A program made the position numbers and the translations under genes. The notes under the pieces were generated by a model. That model made no database searches. It had not been told where the DNA came from and saw only the letters and a list, made by a program, of their open reading frames with translations. Below, piece after piece: positions 1-8,200 of a stretch of 37,999 nucleotides of DNA (position 1 is its first letter; every line of letters begins with the position of its first letter). The stretch spans positions 1-37,999 of the forward strand of contig JAISJO010000045.1 of assembly GCA_031261485.1 (NCBI GenBank), in the 5' to 3' direction. Source of the DNA: Propionibacteriaceae bacterium. Lineage in GTDB: Bacteria; Actinomycetota; Actinomycetes; Propionibacteriales; Propionibacteriaceae.

Positions 1-362
1 TCGGCCAATTCAGCGGCCATCTCGAAGTTCATGATGTCGCCGGTGTAGTTCTTGACAATATGCAGCACACCACGGCCCTTGTCGACTTCCTTAGTCGCCG
101 CGAGCATTTGGTCGGGAACCGGCGAGGTAAAGACTTCGCCCGCGCATGCCGCATCGAGCATGCCTTCGCCCACGAATCCACCGTGGAGAGGCTCGTGGCC
201 AGAGCCACCGCCGGAGATGATGCCCACCTTGCCCTCAGGAGCGCTTAGCCGGTAGACAACTTTGTTTTCATGATCCACGCGAACAAGGTCGGCGTTGGCA
301 GCCTCGAAACCGACGAGGGAGTCAGCGACGACATCATTGACGTCATTGATGAGTTTCTTCAT
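1..362 (-). CDS. dhaK: Dihydroxyacetone kinase subunit DhaK, partial (C-terminus beyond window)
   Basis: The first 120 residues of a minus-strand gene are present, starting at the ATG at 362-360. The N-terminus reads [20 protein letters not shown] and is followed by the glycine-rich [15 protein letters not shown] and [15 protein letters not shown] motifs typical of the DhaK fold. In this family the subunit binds dihydroxyacetone covalently on a histidine; that residue lies past the window edge. Whether the enzyme is PTS-dependent (DhaK-DhaL-DhaM) or ATP-dependent cannot be told. The start is preceded by a weak purine-rich stretch (AAAGAATGAG). The gene is divergent from the radical SAM gene, with about 200 bp between them. 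Confidence 0.93.
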   Translation of the reverse strand, partial: MKKLINDVNDVVADSLVGFEAANADLVRVDHENKVVYRLSAPEGKVGIISGGGSGHEPLHGGFVGEGMLDAACAGEVFTSPVPDQMLAATKEVDKGRGVLHIVKNYTGDIMNFEMAAELA

Positions 363-512
363 AGGCTCATTCTTTCACGGCAAATCGCGCCGGGGTAGAG
401 GTTGGGGCATACGTGCCTGGGCATTCGAGGGTTATGCACATGCTCCCGAATGGCGTAGTCCGGGGTGGTTCGATGGACGTTGTGGCCACTTTTCGGGCCG
501 TCCGCGCATTCT

Positions 513-565
513 TTGTACCGCGTCCCACAGGCGGGTATGCCCCGGCCCGGTAGACTGTCTACATT
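513..565 (+). promoter_or_regulatory. Candidate promoter and palindrome before the radical SAM gene
   Basis: TTGTAC (513-518) and TATGCC (536-541), 17 bp apart, form a plausible promoter. A perfect 13-bp palindrome, GTAGACTGTCTAC, lies at 550-562, directly before the GTG start. It may be an operator, or its TAGACT half may be an alternative -10. This is pattern matching only. Confidence 0.35.
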
Positions 566-2536
566 GTGAGCACATCTGTCTACTCCCGCCTCGAACCCCT
601 CCTGCCCCGCGTGTCGCGCCCAGTGCAATACCTGGGGATGGAAGTCAACTCCCAAGTCAAGGACTGGGAGTCTGCTGATGTTCGCTGGTGCCTTATGTAT
701 CCGGATGCATACACCGTGGGCGCGTCCAATCAGGGGCTGGGCATCCTCTACGAGATTTTGAATGAGCGCGACGGCTTTCTGGCCGAGCGGACGTACTCCA
801 TTTGGCCTGACTTATCGGCTCTGATGAGGGAAAACGGTATTCCCCAATTCTCTTGGGAGACGTGTCGGCCTGTGCGCGATTTCGACATTCTGGGGATTTC
901 GCTGTCCACGGAGTTGGGATGCACGAACGTCCTGGAGGCTCTCGACCTGGCCGGCATCCCTCTCCATGCGAAAGATAGGTCCGAATCCGACCCCTTGGTC
1001 ATCATCGGCGGGCATTGTGCGGTCAACCCTGAACCGATGGCCGACTTTGTGGACGCGGTGGTCCTGGGCGATGGCGAGGAAGCTGTCTTGGAGATCAGCA
1101 GGATTGTACGGGAGTGGAAACAAGCCTCACCTATTGCCGATGGGGGCTTGGGGCTGGTCGACGGCTCGGATCTGAGCCCGGAGGTGACTGCCCCGGGGAG
1201 TCGCGTGGATTTGTTGGTACGCCTCGCGGCAACGGGTATGGTGTATGTTCCTTCATTGTACGACGTGGCCTACGGCGACAATCGGGCAATCACATCGGTC
1301 ACCCCCAATCGTGAGGGCGTGCCATCCCTGGTGAGAAAATGGACTCTGACCGACCTGGATGCGTGGCCCTATCCCAAGAAGCCCTTGGTTCCTGTCGCAG
1401 AAACCGTCCATGAGCGATACTCGACGGAGATATTCCGCGGTTGTCTGCGTGGGTGCCGATTCTGCCAAGCAGGGTTCATCACTCGCCCGGTGCGGGAGCG
1501 CTCTATCGACTCTATCGGTGACATGGTGGAATGTGGGTTGAAAGCGACCGGCTATGAGGAAGTAGGATTGCTTTCTCTCTCGACGGCGGACCATTCCGAA
1601 ATCGGGCCTCTCATGCATGGGCTGACAAGCCGGTATGCGGGGACCAACGTCTCGCTGTCCCTGCCTAGCACGAGGGTGGATGCCTTTACTATTGACATCG
1701 CTGAACAGTTATCGCGCAATGGCCGTCGTTCTGGCCTGACCTTCGCCCCCGAGGGCGGCACTGAGCGGATGCGGCGGGTCATCAACAAGAACGTGGACGA
1801 GGCGGACCTCCTGGGCACAGTCGAGGCGGCTTTCACGCAAGGGTGGCGCTCTGTCAAGCTGTATTTCATGTGTGGCCTGCCGACCGAAACCGATGGGGAT
1901 GTGATGGCCATCGGCGATTTGGCCAGGAAGGTCATCGACTCGGGACGGCGTATATCTGGGCGACGCGACGTGACATGTACGATTTCCATCGGCGCTTTCG
2001 TGCCCAAAGCACACACAAGTTTCCAATGGGCCGAGCAGTGCGACCCAGCGGTGGCGAATCGGCGGATGAGAGACCTGAAGCAGTCCGTCCGCGAGGACAG
2101 GCGTTACGGCAGGGCCATCATGGTCAAGTGGGCCGATGCCCTGCCCGGTCAGGTGGAAGGGCTTCTGGCTAGGGGAGATCGTCGCGTGGGCGCGGTCATC
2201 GAAGCTGTGTGGCGTGACGGCGGGCTCTTCGACGGGTGGAGCGAACATTTCTCGTTTGAGCGCTGGGAACGTTGTGCACGAGAGGTCCTGGAGCCCATGG
2301 GGGTGTCGCTGGAGTGGTACACGACCCGCGAGCGTGGCCGTGACGAGATTCTGCCCTGGGATCACCTGAGCGTGGGGATGGACCGCGATTGGTTGTGGGA
2401 CGACTGGGTGGATTCCCAGTCCGAGGTGTCGGTGGGCGATTGCCGCTGGGACGGATGCATGGACTGCGGGGTGTGCCCCTTCCTCGGGGTGTCCATACAG
2501 ATAGGACCGACCGGGAGGACACTGAGCAATGTCTAA
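566..2536 (+). CDS. TIGR03960-type B12-binding radical SAM protein
   Basis: This 656-residue protein starts at GTG 566. The N-terminal half resembles a cobalamin-binding Rossmann region (ILGISLSTELGCTNVLEALD near 108-127; VIIGGHCAVNPEP near 146-157). The radical SAM core carries the CxxxCxxC iron-sulfur motif as GCLRGCRFC with Cys293, Cys297 and Cys300. A second cysteine cluster, CRWDGCMDCGVC, sits at the C-terminus (Cys626, 631, 634, 637) and may hold another metal site. Family members are usually encoded next to a DUF2344 protein and upstream of ribonuclease E/G, and the first neighbour is here: the next ORF overlaps by 8 bp, so the two are translationally coupled. The reaction is not known to me. 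Length and architecture are normal for the family. Confidence 0.9.
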   Translation: MSTSVYSRLEPLLPRVSRPVQYLGMEVNSQVKDWESADVRWCLMYPDAYTVGASNQGLGILYEILNERDGFLAERTYSIWPDLSALMRENGIPQFSWETCRPVRDFDILGISLSTELGCTNVLEALDLAGIPLHAKDRSESDPLVIIGGHCAVNPEPMADFVDAVVLGDGEEAVLEISRIVREWKQASPIADGGLGLVDGSDLSPEVTAPGSRVDLLVRLAATGMVYVPSLYDVAYGDNRAITSVTPNREGVPSLVRKWTLTDLDAWPYPKKPLVPVAETVHERYSTEIFRGCLRGCRFCQAGFITRPVRERSIDSIGDMVECGLKATGYEEVGLLSLSTADHSEIGPLMHGLTSRYAGTNVSLSLPSTRVDAFTIDIAEQLSRNGRRSGLTFAPEGGTERMRRVINKNVDEADLLGTVEAAFTQGWRSVKLYFMCGLPTETDGDVMAIGDLARKVIDSGRRISGRRDVTCTISIGAFVPKAHTSFQWAEQCDPAVANRRMRDLKQSVREDRRYGRAIMVKWADALPGQVEGLLARGDRRVGAVIEAVWRDGGLFDGWSEHFSFERWERCAREVLEPMGVSLEWYTTRERGRDEILPWDHLSVGMDRDWLWDDWVDSQSEVSVGDCRWDGCMDCGVCPFLGVSIQIGPTGRTLSNV

Positions 2537-3401
2537 GCAACCCCCTATCCAGCAGCCACCTCCGGCGATGAGAATGCTTGTCAAGTATGGGAAGTTGGGC
2601 CCGGCCAGGTTCGCCTCCCACCGTGACTTCGCTCGTGCCTTTGAACGCGCCTTGCGGAGAGGCGACATTGACATGGCGTATTCCTCCGGCTTCAACCCCC
2701 ACCAGCGGGTCAGCTATGTGAACCCCTCGCCCACAGGTGCGGAGTCAGTCGCGGAGTACGTGGTCATCGCCCTGAAGAATGTGTGCGACCCCGACACTGT
2801 GAAGGCCGCCCTAGCCCCCGCCATGCCACCCGGCATGCCGATTCTGGAGGTGTCTACCCTAGTCGGGGACGTGTCCTTCGAAGCGAGCCTATGGGAAATC
2901 GACATCAGTTCCGATGCGGAACCTGTGGCATTGCCGACTAGTTCATCTCGTCATTCTGCGCGAAGTCGCAGAATCCATCTGACAGACGTAGATCCTGCGA
3001 CTCCGCGCAGGATGACGGAGGATTGGGTCAGTAATCAGCGTTTCCCCACGGACCTTGGCGCTCGTGTTGAACAAGCCTTGGCCGAGTTCGATGCTGCCCA
3101 AGAGGTCCTGGTGACGAGAGATGGGAAGAACGGTCCACGTACATTCGATGCAAAGGCGGCCGTCCGCTCGCTGAAAGTCGTTCCGCCGAACGCGAGCAAC
3201 AACTTACCTACTCCCGATGGTGAAAGCGTCGCATTGCAAGTAGTTATCCAGCACACAGAACCCCTAGTACGCCCCGAGGATGTGGTATCGGCTCTGCGTG
3301 CCCAAACCCCCGACCTAGACGACGGCTTTCCCCCCAGAACCAAACGCCTAGCCCAAGGCAGTGTGTCCGCCCTCCTAGCCATTGTAGGGACTCCCCGCTG
3401 A
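2529..3401 (+). CDS. TIGR03936 / DUF2344 family protein with in-frame repeat insertion
   Basis: This 290-residue protein starts at ATG 2529, inside the end of the radical SAM gene. The N-terminal part (MRMLVKYGKLGPARFASHRD, then RALRRGDIDMAYSSGFNPHQ) is the conserved DUF2344 core, a partner of TIGR03960 radical SAM proteins that is sometimes fused to them. Residues 141-163 are encoded by a 69-nt inverted repeat (2949-3017) that begins exactly on a codon boundary and keeps the frame; these Arg/Ser-rich residues look unlike the rest. It lies between the conserved core and the C-terminal part (VLVTRDGKNGPRTFDAKAAV onward), so it probably falls in a tolerant linker. The usual next gene, rne/rng, is absent; repeats and an unrelated ATPase follow. 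Confidence 0.85.
   Translation: MSKQPPIQQPPPAMRMLVKYGKLGPARFASHRDFARAFERALRRGDIDMAYSSGFNPHQRVSYVNPSPTGAESVAEYVVIALKNVCDPDTVKAALAPAMPPGMPILEVSTLVGDVSFEASLWEIDISSDAEPVALPTSSSRHSARSRRIHLTDVDPATPRRMTEDWVSNQRFPTDLGARVEQALAEFDAAQEVLVTRDGKNGPRTFDAKAAVRSLKVVPPNASNNLPTPDGESVALQVVIQHTEPLVRPEDVVSALRAQTPDLDDGFPPRTKRLAQGSVSALLAIVGTPR
2949..3017. repeat. 69-bp palindromic repeat inside the DUF2344 gene
   Basis: The left arm 2949-2975 and the right arm 2991-3017 are inverted copies matching at 24 of 27 positions, with a 15-bp spacer. The arm core is TCATTCTGCGCGAAGTCGC, resembling dispersed palindromic repeats seen in many bacterial genomes. The element is 23 codons long and in frame with the host gene. 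A degenerate single arm recurs at 33199-33217. Confidence 0.85.
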
Positions 3402-3430
3402 GCCAGTGGCGCAGCCATCGCCTCGCGTAA

Positions 3431-3510
3431 CGACCTGCACATGTCGTACTCCCCACACCCAACCCGCCTGCTGTACTGCAACTTGCCCAACCCGCCTGAC
3501 GTACTGTGGC
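3431..3510. repeat. Degenerate 27-28 bp repeats, three units
   Basis: Three units are spaced 27-28 bp apart, judged by their GTACT cores at 3446, 3473 and 3501. The clearest unit reads CCCGCCTGCTGTACTGC. The same unit recurs at 5080-5170 and 14371-14404. All three sites are intergenic; no function is evident. Confidence 0.6.
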
Positions 3511-3652
3511 GAACCTTGGCCACTTCCGTACGGATTCAGAGGCGAGCATCGGTTTTGGATCAGAGTTCGCCGATTCCGGGCCGGTTTTCGGACTGACTTT
3601 GCACCTACACCGTTCGAGCCCTCCCATCCATGACGGAGTAGGCCAAAGTTCG
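3510..3652. repeat. 143-bp element with terminal inverted repeats, copy A
   Basis: The ends are CGAACCTTGGCC (3510-3521) and GGCCAAAGTTCG (3641-3652), inverted with one mismatch. Similarity continues on both sides of the 12-mers, giving arms of about 26 bp. There is no credible ORF inside. A second element of identical length and related sequence lies at 36211-36353, with a shared core CGATTCCGGGCC. It resembles a MITE or a large palindromic repeat; I see no target-site duplication. Confidence 0.6.
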
Positions 3653-3724
3653 TCCAGTGGCGACCGCCCTCAGCTAGTTTGTACCGGGTGCTGTTCGTCT
3701 TGCGATGCACATCGCGGAGAACGT

Positions 3725-3781
3725 CGTTCATTATACTGAACGGATTGCCCGAAATGTAGTAATCTGTTCATCGTAATGAAC
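3725..3781. promoter_or_regulatory. Two palindromic operators upstream of the DUF4143 ATPase
   Basis: CGTTCA-N6-TGAACG (3725-3742) and GTTCATCGTAATGAAC (3766-3781) are palindromes of one family; both continue into GGAT. Their centres are 40 bp apart, near four helical turns, and the second ends 21 bp before the GTG start. The A/T-rich TTATAC in the first palindrome could be a -10. A dimeric repressor or activator is the likely ligand; its identity is unknown. Confidence 0.55.
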
Positions 3782-3802
3782 GGATAGGGAAGAGAGGCCA
3801 TC

Positions 3803-5029
3803 GTGGAATTGGTAAAGCGTGCTGTCTATTTGGATCAGATTGAAGGGCTCATTGATGCCCCATTCATCAAGGTCTTGGTGGGCATCCGGCGGTCGGGGAA
3901 GTCTGCGCTGATGGCTCTCACTCGGCAGATGCTCGCAGAACGAGGTGTCCCAGCCGAGCGCATCATCCACCTCAACTTCGACAATCTTGAGTGGGCCCAC
4001 CTGACTAATGCCCCGGCACTAGACTCGTACATCAAGTCGCTGACCCCGCCCGATGGCCGGTTCTATGTGCTCCTGGACGAGGTCCAGGAGGTCGAGCAGT
4101 GGGAGCGTGTCGTCAATTCTCTGTTTTCTGAGGGCAGGGCCGACATCTATGTCACCGGGTCGAACACGACATTGCTCTCGTCTCAGCTGGCTACTTATAT
4201 TGCGGGCCGCTATGTCGCTCTTGAGGTTTCCACACTGTCATTTGCTGAGCATCTTCAGTTCCGTGAGGCACTGGCACCCGGCGAAACGGGGTCACTGATG
4301 GAAGAGTTCACACGCTATCGTCAGCGTGGCGGTTTCCCCGGATTGTACGCCGCAGCCTTCGACGAGTCGCAAGTGAGAAGCATTGTCAGTGACATATACA
4401 ACTCGGTCATGATTCGAGATGTTCTTGCCCGACATGCTATCCGTGATGCTGATCTGCTGCGTCGCGTCGCCCTATTCGCCCTAGACAACGTCGGTAACCT
4501 CTTCTCGGCCCGTCGCGTCGCGGCATTCGTCAAAGCCGAGCATCGTTCCGCCAGCACTCAGACGGTTCTAAACTATCTGCTGGCCCTCACCGAGGCTATG
4601 GTCATTACCAAGGTGCCGAGATACGACATGCAGGGCAAAGCTCTCATGACGATCAACGAGAAATACTACTCGGGAGATCATGGCCTCATCACGGCCGTGC
4701 TTGGTCAGCAAAGTCATCTTCAATCTGGAATCCTGGAAAACATCGTGTGGGCAGAACTGCGCCGGAGGGGTTACACCGTCTGCGTCGGCAAACTGGAGGA
4801 TGCCGAGGTCGATTTCATGGCTGAGCGCCGAGGAGAACGGCTCTATGTTCAGGTGACCACAGTCATGTCAGGATCGGTGTCAACTCAGGAGCGAGAATTG
4901 GCCCCGCTCCAAGCCATCCATGATGCCTATCCGAAGTACATTGTGTCGCTGGACCCACTTGCCGGGACAATGATTGACGGTATTAGGCATGTCTCTATCC
5001 CCGACTTCCTCCTATCGGACGCCTATTGA
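3803..5029 (+). CDS. AAA ATPase with DUF4143 C-terminal domain
   Basis: The protein has 408 residues from GTG 3803, with an AGGGAAGAGAGG ribosome site ahead. It belongs to the AAA_14/DUF4143 family. The Walker A motif is GIRRSGKS (27-34), Walker B is FYVLLDEVQE with Asp92 and Glu93, and a sensor-like TGSN sits near 118-121. The middle portion resembles a winged-helix region. The C-terminal DUF4143 part (LENIVWAELRRRGYTV, then AEVDF and LYVQVTT) has the layout of a PD-(D/E)XK nuclease-like fold, but reads QVT where active enzymes usually have E-X-K, so catalysis is doubtful. Such ATPases are abundant and mobile, and their role is poorly known. It stands alone behind two palindromic operators and repeat elements, which suggests a laterally acquired single-gene unit. 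Confidence 0.9.
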   Translation: MELVKRAVYLDQIEGLIDAPFIKVLVGIRRSGKSALMALTRQMLAERGVPAERIIHLNFDNLEWAHLTNAPALDSYIKSLTPPDGRFYVLLDEVQEVEQWERVVNSLFSEGRADIYVTGSNTTLLSSQLATYIAGRYVALEVSTLSFAEHLQFREALAPGETGSLMEEFTRYRQRGGFPGLYAAAFDESQVRSIVSDIYNSVMIRDVLARHAIRDADLLRRVALFALDNVGNLFSARRVAAFVKAEHRSASTQTVLNYLLALTEAMVITKVPRYDMQGKALMTINEKYYSGDHGLITAVLGQQSHLQSGILENIVWAELRRRGYTVCVGKLEDAEVDFMAERRGERLYVQVTTVMSGSVSTQERELAPLQAIHDAYPKYIVSLDPLAGTMIDGIRHVSIPDFLLSDAY

Positions 5030-5079
5030 TGCGACGGTAGTTGTACGTTGTGGATGGCTTGCACGGTAAACGCACCTCA

Positions 5080-5170
5080 GCCCGTCTGCTGTACTGCGAC
5101 ATACTCAACCTGTCTGTCGAACTGCCCTACCCAACCCGCCTGCCGTATTGCCTACCGCCGACCGTACTGC
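5080..5170. repeat. Degenerate 26-28 bp repeats between the ATPase and DUF5107 genes
   Basis: About four diverged units of the repeat described at 3431-3510 occur here; clear blocks are CCCGTCTGCTGTACTGC and CCAACCCGCCTGCCGTATTG. They fill most of the 177-bp spacer between the two convergent genes (ATPase stop 5029, DUF5107 stop 5207). No T-tailed terminator hairpin is visible. Confidence 0.5.
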
Positions 5171-5206
5171 CCATACTCACGAATGTGTGCGCCTAGTGCC
5201 CTACTC

Positions 5207-8200
5207 TTACAAAAGCGACAATTGTTGCTCTATGACTTGTAACTTGCGACGCTGAGTGCCTTCCACATCCTCAGTGAAGAGGAGCATGGTGGGCAAGCTG
5301 GTGGCAAAGTAATCTATGCGAGGAGTGATCTGTTCCTGGGCCTCGACATACGCGGCCAATCCGGCTCGAAGAGAATCGGCCTCGGTGTCCCGACCCAGAC
5401 GGCGAAGCGCCATGACTGAATAGTACGTCAGATCTGAGTAAGCCAAGACTTCCATGCCCTGGAAGTCGCCACGGAACTCGGCGGCCCGTTTCCACCACAA
5501 CAGGGCCTCCTCATGATTCCCACTCGCTTCCAGCGCATCGCCCAATGCCAGCCACAGATGGGAGGCGTTGACTAGGAGATGCCGGGCTTCTCCCAGGTTC
5601 TCCGGTGGGTTCAGGCCATTGCGCATATGGGCGACTGCGTCATGTGGACGCCCCTCAGCCATGGCATGCTCGGCCAATGCGAGATGGGCGGACTCCCAGG
5701 CATCAAGCACACGGCCTTCCCCGCCTTCCCAGGGGTGGAATGATCGGTTGACAAGCAATTCCAGGGCGAATTCTGGCTCACCGCAGCGAGTCGCCAGATC
5801 AGCGGTCGCAATGGTGAGATCGTCGCGTTGCGCCACTATGTCGAGTCGGGCGCGCAGCCACCCCAAGCGCTCGGCCTCACTGACACCGAGGCGGGCATCT
5901 AGCTGGTCGGATTCGCACGCCAGCTTGGAGTCACATGGCCGAATCTCCAGCGCCCGGTCGTAGTGTCGACGGGCTTGAGCAGGGTCGTGGTTCACATTCC
6001 ATGCTGCCATCCCCAGGTTTCTCCAGGTCACGGCATCATTGGGTCGAGACTCGACAGCGATGAGCCATTGTTCGATGGCTTCGCCAGCCCTCCCCACGTG
6101 GTAGAGCCAGTTGCCCATTAGCGCGTGTCCAACTCCATGCTTGTCGTCTTCGCCACAGGTTTTCGCCTCAGCTATGACGGCAGCGACCACCTGATAGTCG
6201 TCCAACCGGCTCAGTTGGCAGGTTCCCGACTCGGCGTGTGCGATGAGGTCAGTCAGATGCTTGCGGCGGGCAGTCTTTTCAGCGTTAGTCGTAGCGGACT
6301 CTGCCTTCCTTGGCTTATCAGGAGAGGATTTGTTAGCGCGTAGCATTGCCCATAGTTCATAATACCATGCAAGCGGGAGCACTCCGACCATACCCGGATC
6401 AGCTTGTAGGGCGTGGGTGGCCGCCCGCCTTGCCACAGAACCCACTGTGTCCCAGGCGCCGAGTCTCGCATATTCTCCTGCCAGGTCAAGCAGAGTCTGC
6501 GGGTCTGTGTTGAACGGCAGTTCTAGGAGGTGGTGCGCCCACCAATCCAGTGGATCGAAAGTCAGGGTCGTCTCAGCAACCGCTCGCCCCTCAGTGTCTG
6601 TCTCTTCGTTCGCCAGGAGCATGTATGCAAGCAGGTTTCTCAGGCGCGTATTGTCTGGTTGGCTTGCCAGGCCTTGTGCCAGGTGTTCTTTCGCCTCGTC
6701 CACTTGGCCCGCCGCGAGCTCATCCGCAGCCACGATAGACAACGCGGGGCCGCGATACTGAGGGTCCCATGCCGCTTTGACAAGATGTTCATGGGCCTGG
6801 ACGCGCATGCCCAGTCGCCATTCGGCCAGGCCAGTGCGGTAGTGGGCCTCTCCCGAGAAAGGGTTGGGATTGCGATGTGTGAGACGGGCAACAGCCCTCA
6901 ACCCAGCGTCTCGAGATTGGGCAAAGAGGCCCTGTTTGTACAACTCACCACAGCGCAAGAGGAGTGACTCAACATGGGAAGGGTCGCGCCCCAAGGCTTC
7001 GTCTAGATAGGGGTCTGGGGAGCAGGTGGCGTGGCGATACTGCAGGAGATGGCGGGCTGACAGAGCCAATTCTTCCACCGAATCGATTGCGTCTGGTTCG
7101 GGCAGAGGTGTCGCGAGGGAGAACACATCCCTTGCCTCGACCACCTCCTGTCTTCCAACGGCCCCAGATTCCCCTGAGATGGAGGGCGCATCTTCGCCTC
7201 CTACTTCCAGCAGAACGGTTCCCTCGTGCACGACTTCCAGCCGAGCGCCGACCCATGGTTCGCTGACAACAGTGGTAAAGGGCTTGTCAGGGGCCAGATC
7301 TTCGGTCGTCTCCCAGGTGGCGTCGCCGTGGCTGAGTCGGATAGACAGTCCTATGCGTGGCCTGGTCACTGCCACGCCAAGGCGCACCCCGGCGTCGATG
7401 GGCTCCAGCGACACAGCAGTTTCTCGATTCGCGCTCCTCGCCACACCGATGTCGCGGATGGGGTACCAATATTGTGAGAACACTTTCGTCTCGCCAGGCA
7501 TGAGGTAGGAGAAGTCCGGTTGGTTGTCGGTGAACGCGCCTGCCATGAGTTCGACGTAAGGGCCGTCAGAATCGGTGAGCTGGCGATCCCATGCCCATCC
7601 AAATGGAGCATTGCCCCATGTCCACTGTTTCTTACCAGGGGCGATGCGGTGATCCGCCCAATAGACGAACCCAGATCTTTGGCCATGGTCGTATCCACCA
7701 AAGAAATCTTGGTTCGTGTCGACGATCATGTACGAGGTGGGCACAGGAATATTGCGATACCAGTCGAGCCGGTCAGCATCCGGGTGGTCAGCATCCACGC
7801 GTGCGGGGTAATCCACTCCATAATATCGCCCGCTGACACGGGGAAATGTGGCGCAGGCTCTCTTGGCGTGATCAGCCACCATGGTCACGTCGGGTGGGAA
7901 GAAGGATTGGTAATCGTCGCCGACCTTGGCTGCCGCATTGGCCCACCAAAGGAAGGTTTGCGGGCATTCTGTGCGATTGAACAGCCGAACGCGTACCTCA
8001 ATGAGGCTGGAATGCGGGCGCAGGCGCACTCCGTGCATGCCCTTCATGCGCGCCATGGGGTCCAGATCGGAGCACCACACGGTCACCGCGCCATCGGGTT
8101 CCTCTTCGATGGTCCAGTCCACCGGAAGATAAGTGGCCGGTCGGTGGTGCTGTGGCCAGTTGAACTCCATTCCTCCCGAGATCCATGGCCCTGTTAGCCC

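Noticed and set aside
295-678. Plus-strand ORF of 127 codons over the dhaK start and the radical SAM start
   Set aside because: It overlaps two supported genes in other frames and has no family resemblance.
1709-2695. Minus-strand ORF of 328 codons across the radical SAM and DUF2344 genes
   Set aside because: It is antisense to two conserved genes and crosses their junction.
5080-5170. CRISPR-like array
   Set aside because: Units are diverged, have no constant-length unique spacers and no cas genes are nearby.
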